Shown here piece by piece: positions 55,961 to 64,000 of a stretch of 64,000 nt of DNA; the stretch's first letter is position 1; every line of letters starts with the position of its first letter. Below the pieces are notes generated by a model, which was not told the origin of the DNA, searched no databases, and saw only the letters and a program-made list of their open reading frames with translations. The stretch is from Plotosus lineatus. Taxonomy: Eukaryota; Chordata; Actinopteri; Siluriformes; Plotosidae. The DNA is taken from contig CM045733.1 of the NCBI GenBank assembly GCA_024760905.1, forward strand, positions 23,381,001 through 23,445,000, written 5' to 3'. The position numbers were made by a program, and so were the translations under genes.

Positions 55961-56510
55961 GTTGACAAAGTAGTCCTGGCCCCATAAACAATAAGATAAC
56001 GTCTATGAAGGAAGTAGAAAACCTGGCAGGGTGCTTTACCCTCCTTTCTACATCAGTGGTGCTTCAGTGGAGAATGCGAAAAACTTTAAGAACCCTGTAG
56101 TTCAACTTGCAGAAGATCCAACCTGGTCCATGCAGCAACTTTATCAACAAAGGCAGCTTTTTATACAGCCCCTGTTGAGCGCATCCTGACCATAAGCATC
56201 ACACTGTCGTTTGGTAATTGCACAGTCTAAGACCGTGCCATCCTGCAGAGAGTGATCAGTGCAGCAGAGTGTTGTATCATAACTGATCCACCCTCCCTAC
56301 AGGACATCTACAGCAAGCACTGTTGGACCAGAGCTATGAAGATCATTAAAGACCTCTTCCACCCTCGCATCTCTCTCGGCTGGTGAATTCAGGTAAATGA
56401 TTCTCAGCCTTAAGAAGAACACAAGGACCCAAGAGCAGCTTTTATCTTCAGATTATAAGGCTCAACCACGACATGCTTTACCTTCGTTAATTCTCACTGA
56501 ACAATACACT
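55961..56510 (+). pseudogene. Non-LTR RT C-terminal end
   Basis: Reading the plus strand: GASVENAKNFKNPVVQLAED and PTWSM near 56,060; then ERILTISITLSFGNCTV, LQRVISAAECCI and PSLQDIYSKHCWTRAMKIIK near 56,190-56,360. This is the C-terminal region (ITVWFGN, LQ.IV..AE, LPS.QDIY) of the fish LINE type also represented at 36,641. Degenerate, with stops and frameshifts. Confidence 0.75.
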
Positions 56511-56707
56511 ACTACATGACAGCACAATACAGTGGAACACTTGATCATCTTATTTACCAACACATGTTTACATGGTGCTATTTGCATATACGTAAAATAT
56601 TTCCTACCATTAATTCACTATTATTATTGCTGTTGTTCTCATCACTTATTTATACGTATCGCAGACTATTTGCATATTTGCACATTAGCTCTAGTAATGT
56701 GAAATGC

Positions 56708-56827
56708 TTGTGATGGCCTGGTGAGCTGTCCAGGGTGTACTTTGCCCTCACCCAGAGTCAGCTGAGTTGGGCGCCAGCCTCTCTGTGATCCTAATTAGGA
56801 TTAAGTGATTCATAAAATGAATTAATG
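56708..56827 (+). mobile_element. 5'-truncated L2/SINE tail with target duplication
   Basis: TGATGGCCTGGTGAGCTG to AATGAATTAATG. AATGTGAAATGC flanks it at 56,696-56,707 and 56,828-56,839, so the 120-bp tail inserted on its own. Confidence 0.9.
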
Positions 56828-56860
56828 AATGTGAAATGCCACTTTAAATTGATACATATA

Positions 56861-57360
56861 CAGTGGTACCTCACTTTACAAAAGTCTCACCAAACAAAAA
56901 ATTCAGGTTACAAAAAGCATTTTCCTAAAATTTTTGTCTCGGGATACGAAACAAGTTCACGTTACGAAAGAGCCATCTTAAAAATTAAAACGCGCCATTC
57001 AAACATTAAAACGCACCATCCAAACATTCAATGTGCTGCTCTCCCATCAATGACATTCAAACATCCCGCCCCGCTGGCCTCCCACTGACTAATAACTGAG
57101 TGCGAGTGAGAAGAAGAAACGGGCTCGAGTGATACCACAAAGGAATATGGTGAAACCCATCTACCATCGGTACGATATTGAAGCAGAAGGAGGTCTTAAA
57201 AGGTGTGTTTTTATAATTTTTAAAGGGTTTAGGGGGGTAGTATTGGGAGCCTTGGAACGAATCACGCGTTTTACATGTAAAATGCGGTTCAACTTATGAA
57301 AAATGCAGGTTACGAAAAAAGCTCTGGAACGGATTAATTTCATAATGTGAGGTACCACTG
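56861..57360. mobile_element. Type B TA-flanked MITE, complete
   Basis: 500 bp, ends CAGTGGTACCTCACTTTACA and CATAATGTGAGGTACCACTG, TA on both sides. No transposase; pogo/Tigger-like by terminal repeat. Confidence 0.88.
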
Positions 57361-57429
57361 TATAGTGGTTACACATTTTTTATTTATTTTTTATTATTTT
57401 ACACTATTTAGCAAATCATATTTAAATTC

Positions 57430-57775
57430 TATGCAGCACGGTGGTGTAGTAGTTAGCTTGGCCACCTCTCAGCAAGAAGACTTGGGTTTGATTCCCACCT
57501 CGGACGTTTCTGTGTGGAGTTTGCATGTTCTCCCCGTGCTTGTGTGGGTTTCCTCTGGGTACTCTAGTTTCCTCCCACAGTCCAAAAACATGAGACAGCA
57601 GGTTAACTGGCTGTTCCAAATTACCCATAGGTGTGAGTGTGGGTATAATGGTTGTGTGAGTGTTGGCCCTGTGATGGCCTGGTGAGTTGTCCAGGGTGTA
57701 CCCCTGGCCTTGCCTGGAGTTGGCGCCAGCCTCCCTGTGACCCTAATTAGGATTAAATGGCTCATGAAATGAATA
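57430..57775 (+). mobile_element. SINE3, full length
   Basis: Head GCACGGTGGTGTAGTAGTTA, TGGAGTTTGCATGTTCTCCC, CCTCCCACAGTCCAAAAACA and L2 tail ending AATGAAT. The loop GCCACCTCTCAGC and arms fit a tRNA-Val-type origin less clearly than other copies. Confidence 0.88.
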
Positions 57776-57784
57776 TTTAAATTC

Positions 57785-58018
57785 CCTCACTCACTCATCA
57801 GGCCATCAGAGGGCCAACACTCACACAACCATTCGTACTCATACTGATGGGCAATTTGGAACAGCCAATTAACCTTCTGTGCATGTTGGAGTACCCAGAG
57901 GAAACCCACACAACCACAGGGGAACATGCAAACCCCACACAGAAATGCCCGAGCTAGGAATCGAACCCCCGACCTTCTTGCTGTGAGGTGGACGTGCTAA
58001 CCACTACATCATGGTCTG
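57785..58018 (-). mobile_element. SINE3, tail partly lost
   Basis: Reverse copy (GAACATGCAAACCCCACAC, CTAACCACTACATCATGG). It faces the preceding SINE3 in opposite orientation, so the two can pair. Confidence 0.85.
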
Positions 58019-58199
58019 GCAAATGAATGAATGAATGCATAAATACTATAAAAATTTCAGTGCAAACATTCCCATTGATACATCTATGGTGTCCTATCTT
58101 CTGCCTTTAGTGTGTATAATATGCTTCACCTGGAAAGTTATACAGTATATAATGAATGTAATGTACATTAAATTCAATTAGGGTGCACCTTTGAAGACA

Positions 58200-59060
58200 T
58201 TCATTCAGTCATTCATTTTCTGAACCACTTAATCCTAATTAGGATTGCTGGTGCCCATCTCAGCCGAGTCTGGTCGAGGGCAGAGTACACTGTTAAGTAT
58301 GCCTAATGGATTATATCCATGAACGGGCCCCCAATTTTGCTATGTATGCCCAATGGATTCCATTGGGCGAGCCCACAACCCTGCCATGCATGGAATCCAG
58401 AAGCAAACCGCTCCGCGAAACCAGCAAAGCACATCAGACCATGACACAAACCGCGCACAATTCAACAATACAAACAAGGCAATGCAAAACAACTCCCACA
58501 TCCTACAGCCAAACAAAACAAAACACAAACCAAACAAAGGGTCCCACAGTCACCAAGCACCCGCAGCAAGGAAAATTCAGACGCGACACCCACTGGCGGG
58601 GAAAGGCCTGCAATCCCGTGCCAGACAGAAAAAAATGACAAAAATCCTCACACTGGCCGTGGACGAACACGGACGATGGACCCCGGCAACGAAGTCCCAA
58701 ACGACGAAACCCTGGTGAAGCCTCCATGAACCCCCCCAGAGGATCCGCATGCCGAAGAGACCCGAAGAGACTGGAAGAGGCTGCACGAGACAGAAAGAGG
58801 CTAGAGCCAGTCGGCACCAGATCTTTAGTATAACCTCCTCAAAGTTCCAGAAACTTCCCTTCTCAAAGTTTCTGCATCACCTGACCCACCACCTCCCTTA
58901 CAGAGGAGTCATACCACGTGACACTAGTTACAGCACACTCTGAATCTAATTATGTACACCGTTTACACAGTTACAGTTACAGTATATACATGCCCCTAAC
59001 AACACCCTGGACACCTAGCCAGGTCATTGACACCATTGAAGGCACCTGTTCATAATTCAG
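58200..59060 (-). mobile_element. L2/SINE tail split by a solo LTR
   Basis: Tail from 58,208 to GAGTACAC at 58,290. It resumes at 59,002 with ACACCCTGGACACCTAGCC, after which similarity fades. Confidence 0.8.
58291..59001. mobile_element. Solo LTR
   Basis: 711 bp beginning TGTTAAGTATGCC and ending TGCCCCTAACA (TG...CA with TGTTA/TAACA ends). ACAC is duplicated at 58,287-58,290 and 59,002-59,005 inside the L2 tail. No internal region is present. It differs from the 51-kb LTR, so it is another LTR family. Frames across it are not coding. Confidence 0.8.
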
Positions 59061-59129
59061 ATGGAAAGATAACCTGTATATATAATATCTGTTTTATTAT
59101 CTATTTATTATTGCATGTTCATATTTTAT

Positions 59130-59395
59130 TTTTATATTCATTCATTTGCTGAACTGCTTAGTCCAATAGGGATGCGAGGAGGCTGCAGCCTATCTCAGCT
59201 GAATCACTAAATCTTGCCAGTCCATCACAGAGCACAAAACCATTCACACTCACATGTAGGAGTAATTTAGAACAATCAATTAGCCTAATTTGCGTGTCTT
59301 TTGACTGTGGGAGAAACTCTACACTCTCACACCCTAACCAACCCAGGGACTCCTCTTGCTGTGAGGCAGATACACAGACCACTGCATCACTATCA
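59130..59395 (-). mobile_element. SINE3, L2-type tail
   Basis: TTCATTCATTTGCTGAACTG (tail), TCTTTTGACTGTGGGAG and a truncated head near GAGGCAGATACACAGACC. Confidence 0.8.
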
Positions 59396-59399
59396 CTTG

Positions 59400-59803
59400 T
59401 TTGTACAATATATTCATATCTAATCAATATCCTCAGGTTTTTCTTTTATGCACTGAGGATAATACAGAATAGAATGAACAAAATTACCAAACATTAAACT
59501 CACTTTGTGCTGCAGGATAAATTGGGAGAGGGACTGTATTTATCATAATTTGTTGATGGTTCTGCTCCAACGCATTCGTGAAACCCAATCATGGACAGCT
59601 GAGGTGAATCGGGTGTACTGTATTAAACAAGAGAAATCATCCAACTGTGTGGAATTCTAGAAATAAAAAAACAAAACAAACCCTCCTGGGTTAATAGTTA
59701 TGTACCACAGTATGAGTGTTGTGAACAAGTTAAGTGTGAAATGAAGTTTGCAGACCAACATAAGAGGAAGAAATTCTCATTTCATTACTTATTTTTAAGA
59801 ATT
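59400..59803. other. Unique DNA
   Basis: Nothing recognised. Confidence 0.5.
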
Positions 59804-59814
59804 TAGAAAAGTAG

Positions 59815-60118
59815 TTGAGCCAATGGCGTAGTGGTTCGGGTGCTGCACTTATGATCGGGAGGTTGTGAGTTCAAATCCCAGTTAGACACCCACTGTGCTA
59901 AGACTCCTGGGCAAGGTCTTAACCCCAACTGTGCCTCTGTTCACCCAGCAGTATAAATGGGTACCAGTAAAAATATACTGGGAAGGTAACCTGTGATGGA
60001 CTAGCATCCCATCCAGGAGGAGTTGAACTCCTAGTCGCTTCACGCTATGGAAACCGAGGATAAGCACCGGTCCGATGAGCCACTAGGCTCGGGTGGAAAA
60101 AGACCAAAAGACTTTACC
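59815..60118 (+). mobile_element. SINE2, full length
   Basis: Head (GCCAATGGCGTAGTGG ... GAGTTCAAATCCC), body and tail ending AAAGACTTTACC. TAGAAAAGTAG is duplicated at 59,804-59,814 and 60,119-60,129. Confidence 0.93.
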
Positions 60119-60147
60119 TAGAAAAGTAGAGGTGATTCTACTAGATC

Positions 60148-60330
60148 AGGCAACCCGCAGCTCAGGAACTGCATGCGGCTCGTTGACCTCTGTGGTGCGG
60201 CTCTGTGGCTTTTCAATATAAAGTTGTGCATTTATGGTGGCCGACGGGTGCACCACAATCATCAACTGTAAAAAGAAAATGCCGCCTATTTACTCACATC
60301 GGAAGCACTTCGGGCTTCCAGAGAGTTAAA
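60148..60330. mobile_element. hAT left-end fragment
   Basis: CAGGCAACCCGCAGCTCAGG and ACTGCATGCGGCTCGTTG resemble the terminus of a GC-rich hAT family. The opposite end was not found. Confidence 0.45.
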
Positions 60331-60369
60331 CCAGCTTTCACCTGAATGATGGGAAAATCTGTCTTAAAG

Positions 60370-60430
60370 CAGAGTCCTGCAACGGTTGGGTACCCACAGG
60401 TACCCAGTGGGTACCCTTCCAAAAATGCTT
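60370..60430. mobile_element. Possible second hAT end
   Basis: CAGAGTCCTGCAACGGTTGG followed by repeated GGGTACCC words looks like a hAT terminus. It is unpaired. Confidence 0.35.
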
Positions 60431-60699
60431 TTTTTAGGGTTGAAAATTACATAGATGAAAACAGCCAAGGGTGTGGGCGGATATTTATTTGGTGTGGGCG
60501 GGGTGATTTTGTGTGTGTTGATGCCTATCGTTATATTAATCTGCTGCATTGAGAGTCTCAGTGTTTTTGATCTGCTGTGTTGGTGGATTTCCAAATTCTT
60601 GTGCTCATGGCAAGGAGTGTTCTCGCCATCAGCCACGGCGAGAGAGAGAGAGAGATTTTTCCGCCGCAGGGGTTTTTAATCCAGGAACGGAAATTACAG

Positions 60700-61495
60700 C
60701 TGAAGTAAGAGACGATAGATGAGATTTGTTTATAGACTCTACACAAATAACATTGTAAGAAAACATACCACTGCAGTATTTATTAAACATAACCCCAATC
60801 TTATGGCTGTTTGTCCATTTTCAACACTATATAGTGCTGGACCTTAAAGGGGGATGTGTCAGGACCACACTTTCAGGATGCCACCACTTATTGCAGTGCT
60901 CAGTGTACAAACAATCACAAGACTTCTGAACATGCCAACGTGTCCCACTTTAAACACAATTACAATCACGATCAACCATTGTTCTTGTTCAATGATGATT
61001 TTGTTTTTAATCCTATACTAGTAGTTCTAGCCATGATATTCATGCAATTTAGTTTGTTTTATTGCTTAGTGTTTATGCTGTGCCTTTAATGATGTTTTGG
61101 ACTTGTCTGTGCTGGTTGCAAATACTTTTTCTGCATTTGCATCTGCCTCCAGTGTCTGGCTGACAGCTAGACACATATACAGTGTATGTTATAATGTGAT
61201 ATATATGAATGTATGGTAGGTACAGAAACTATGAATATTTGAATTTATTCCTCTTCATTCAGGATCAGCAAGAATATTCCAGTGGGAAAGAATTGGGAAA
61301 AAAGTTTATTTAAAATGGCAAAAAATGTCCTTCCTTGCACTGAAAAACCTAAAAAAGTTCCTTGTGTTCCTGTGAGATTATTTTAAATGAACACCATCAA
61401 AAGATATTATTCTGAACATGAAGTTTCCCACAAGTCATCCATGCTCAGATTTACAGGATGTAGAGGGAGAGATGCTCTATTATTTAATGATGCAC
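60700..61495. other. Unique DNA
   Basis: Nothing recognised. Confidence 0.5.
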
Positions 61496-61510
61496 ACTGT
61501 ATATTACAAA

Positions 61511-61871
61511 GGGCAGTGGTGGCCTGGTGATAAGGTGCTGGATCACTGATCCCAAGGTTGGGGGTTCAAGCCCCACCCTCATCAGGTTGTCACTGCCCCC
61601 CCCCCCCACACACACACACACACACATCCAGTGCAGCTAACTGGGTAATCAAAGGCTGGCAATGTCTCTCCCTGTTTATGGTGTGAGGTTCATGTAGAAG
61701 AACCAATGCTGACTTTCGACAAGAGTAGGCTGCAAAGCCGTCAGCGTGTTTCCACCCTGCAATGGCCTGGTGAGTTTTCCAGGGTGTACTCTGCACTCAC
61801 CCAAGAGTTGGCTAGGGTGGGCGCCAGCCTCCCCTTGACTCTAATTAGGATTAAGCAGTTATAGAAAATGA
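61511..61871 (+). mobile_element. SINE1, L2-type tail, first of a tandem pair
   Basis: Full length with a short CA run at 61,608-61,627. It begins after ACTGTATATTACA (61,496-61,508) and ends before the same 13-mer (61,872-61,884). Confidence 0.92.
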
Positions 61872-61886
61872 ACTGTATATTACAAG

Positions 61887-62224
61887 AGGCAGTGGTGGCC
61901 TGGTGGTAAAGTGCTGGATCACTGATCCCAAGGTTGAGGATTCAAGCCCCACCCTCATCAGATTGTCACTGTCCCCCGGTGCAGCAAACTGGGCTATCAA
62001 AGGCCGACCATGTCTCTCACTGTCTATGGTGAAAGTCATGTAAAAGAACCATTGCTGACTTTCATCAAGAGTAGCTGCATAGCCGTCAGTGTGTTTCTGC
62101 CCTGCGATGGCCTGGCGAGCAGCTGTCCGGGGTGTACTCTACCCCCACCCAGAGTTGGCTGAGATGGACATCAGTCTCCCTGCGACCCTAATTAGGATTC
62201 AGCATTTCAGAAAATGAATGGATG
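61887..62224 (+). mobile_element. SINE1, L2-type tail, second of a tandem pair
   Basis: Full length. ACTGTATATTACA precedes it (61,872-61,884) and follows it (62,225-62,237). Confidence 0.92.
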
Positions 62225-62480
62225 ACTGTATATTACAGTGATGGTACTCTATATTTTTTAAACATTTCACAGGCAGTGGAGTTACATTTATATGTAATTA
62301 TTCATTTGAACTGAATGTTTATTTAAAGCAGATGGACATAAATCAAACATGTAATTGTTTGAGGAGGAAACAGAAATAGAAAAACGTAACACAAAATATC
62401 CAACATGTCACAGTCCTGTGCTAAACAGCAATTAAACACAAACTCTGGTTTCAAAATAATCAATCCAACCAGCTATGAGT

Positions 62481-62795
62481 TAAACTGCTTTATCCTACAT
62501 GAGTCACAAGAAGGCTAGAACCTTTCTCATTCGACTCTGGGGAAAGGAAGAGTACACCCTGAAAAGTGCCAGTCCATCATAGTGGCCGCACACACAAGTA
62601 TTCACACCTTAAGGGAAATTTGGTTCAGCAAGTTAGGTTGTTAGCAATTGAGCATGTTTTCAGACTGAGGGAGGAAACCCATCGAGAGGGAGAACATACA
62701 AGCTCCACACAAAGCACCTTCTCAGAACCTGGGATTTGATCGCAGGACTTTCTTACTGTGAGCTGGAAGTGCTAACCACTACACCACCATGCCGC
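62481..62795 (-). mobile_element. SINE3, L2-type tail
   Basis: Tail near CTGCTTTATCCTACATGAG, then CAGACTGAGGGAGGAAACCC and a head ending CTAACCACTACACCACCATG. Confidence 0.82.
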
Positions 62796-63364
62796 TTACA
62801 AATAAGCAGGCTTCAGATAATACAGTCATCAATAAGTTTTGATATTATTCAGCATCATCATTCATTAAAAAATACAAGTAGAACAAAATTAGTAAGGTTT
62901 GATGTACTTCTGAACCAAACAGCTGCTTCATTTTTATTTAGTTTTTATTTTGGTATTTCCCATAACCAGTGGGGTGTGTGACAGTCAGTCTCTAATCCGC
63001 CACTCTCTATTTACGCTCAGTGACTGAAAGATGTTATACACTCCTGCAAAGCCTCATGCTGCTGAAGACATGGTACCTAAGAAGATTATGCACATCATAA
63101 ACAGAAGAGATGTCGAGCTAGCCTCACCACCAGTGGTTACAGTGCATGTTCAAATTAGACATTAAAGCCCCTTATAACAGTAGACCTATAATGTAGAGAT
63201 TGGGGCTAGGAATGGGAAAGGATTTTAAAGATCCTGTTACTAGAAAAGCCTTTGAAGTTCCAAATCATAAATAACTGCCAGCAGAACCATATTTGGGGTT
63301 CTACAGTTAAAAAAAATTAACTAACATGAAGGTGAAATTGCATAATCCATGCATAAACATTAGA
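62796..63364. other. Unique DNA
   Basis: Nothing recognised. Confidence 0.5.
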
Positions 63365-63500
63365 GTGAGTTTTTGCATGTTCTCCTTGTGCTTGTGGGGG
63401 TTAACTTCTGGTAGTCCAGTTTGTACCTGCAGTATATTTGGTCAGCTGGTTATGCTAAATTGCTCATGAGTGTGAATATGAGTTTGAATAGATAGTTGTC
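63365..63500 (+). mobile_element. SINE3 middle fragment
   Basis: TTTTGCATGTTCTCCTTGTG, GGTAGTCCAGTTTGTACC and GAGTGTGAATATGAGTTTG. Confidence 0.7.
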
Positions 63501-63865
63501 CAAGGGAATATGACTCTCAAAGATTTGACCATATTAATATAATTAAGGACTGAAATACCTGAAACAGGCCAAACTAACCAGCAATATAGTTTTATACAAA
63601 GAAACAAGTATATGTTGCCTTAATTTAAGATATTTCATCTTACTTATGTTCTAGTTTTTGAAGTGTGTGCTCGGCATAATTGTATGTAAAAGCATGAAGC
63701 CATGAAGATGGCCCATGGTAATGAATGAAGTGGATAAATACACAGATACCTATATTAATATGACACTGTTTTGGATTGGGCAGCAGGTGTTGCCTCACAG
63801 TCTCAACTCCAGGGTTCAGAGCTAACCAGGAATGATTTGCAGTATTGCATTGTTACCACCGTTAA
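63501..63865. other. Unique DNA with a SINE3-head-like piece
   Basis: 63,778-63,830 (GGGCAGCAGGTGTTGCCTCA) may be a SINE3 head. Confidence 0.4.
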
Positions 63866-64000
63866 TCGTTCATTTTCTGTAACCACTTAAAGCCCATCCC
63901 AGCTGACTCCGGGCGAGGGCAGAGTACACCCTGGATGGCTCGCCAGGCCATCGCAGGGCAGAAACACACTGAATGCTATACAGCTACTCTTGTCGAAAGT
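63866..64000 (-). mobile_element. SINE1, runs off the window
   Basis: L2 tail and part of the body (GGCGAGGGCAGAGTACACCC ... CTACTCTTGTCGAAAGT); the head would lie beyond 64,000. Confidence 0.88.

Noticed and set aside
58306..58943. Overlapping 60-120-residue frames in a GC-richer stretch
   Set aside because: They lie inside a solo LTR with a target duplication and show no protein family features.
60364..60679. Two overlapping small frames that look membrane-like on the plus strand
   Set aside because: Low-complexity hydrophobic translation next to possible hAT ends, with no start context, splice sites or family match.

Overview
The window looks like repeat-rich, gene-poor nuclear DNA of a fish-like vertebrate, most probably ray-finned. 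The evidence is long CA/GT microsatellites, L2- and RTE-clade LINEs with their tRNA-derived SINEs, a chromodomain Ty3/Gypsy LTR element, and many short hAT, Harbinger, Tc1 and Tigger-like DNA transposons. I found no convincing host protein-coding exon, functional tRNA or rRNA, and nothing prokaryotic. The longest open frames are LINE polyprotein, its antisense shadows, or dipeptide frames over microsatellites.

Family labels used here are mine. SINE1 has a tRNA-Ser(GCU)-like head and a shared body ending in CAGCGTGTTTC. SINE2 has a tRNA-Met-like head. SINE3 has a tRNA-Val-like head and an L2-type tail ending in ATGAATGA. Types A to D are TA-flanked elements with termini starting CAGTGGTACC, CAGGGATCCC or CAGTGATCCC. 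RTE is the dominant LINE; its best copy is at 38,980-41,789.

Layout. 1-7.5 kb: hAT remnant, SINEs, RTE 3' ends and unique DNA. 7.5-10.1 kb: type A element holding a hAT, a rearranged Harbinger and a SINE2. 10.7-17.3 kb: dense SINE1 cluster, one copy split by an RTE. 17.4-21.0 kb: an old RTE, then type C with a nested RTE. 21.8-26.2 kb: SINE2 split by a hAT, a decayed LINE and a hAT with ZBED-like transposase remains. 26.8-28.7 kb: L2-clade LINE. 30.2-32.8 kb: SINE1 with a third tail type and a U1 snRNA/RTE chimera. 33.4-35.6 kb: two type C copies. 36.6-38.8 kb: antisense LINE. 39-41.8 kb: near-complete RTE. 43.4-48.3 kb: type D, Tc1 remnant, SINE1, and a composite type A/B. 49.3-56.5 kb: LINE fragments and an internally deleted chromodomain LTR retrotransposon. 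56.7-64 kb: L2/SINE fragments, type B, a solo LTR, SINE2 and a tandem SINE1 pair sharing three target repeats.

How the parts act together: the LINEs supply reverse transcriptase, and the SINEs carry tails copied from LINE 3' ends. SINE1 joins its head and body to at least three different tails at nearly one breakpoint. The RTE machinery appears to have picked up an antisense U1 snRNA fragment at 32.35 kb, inside a 17-bp target duplication. These two observations, and the two-ended RTE origin of one SINE tail, are the most interesting signals. All family and homology calls were made by eye, without database searches.
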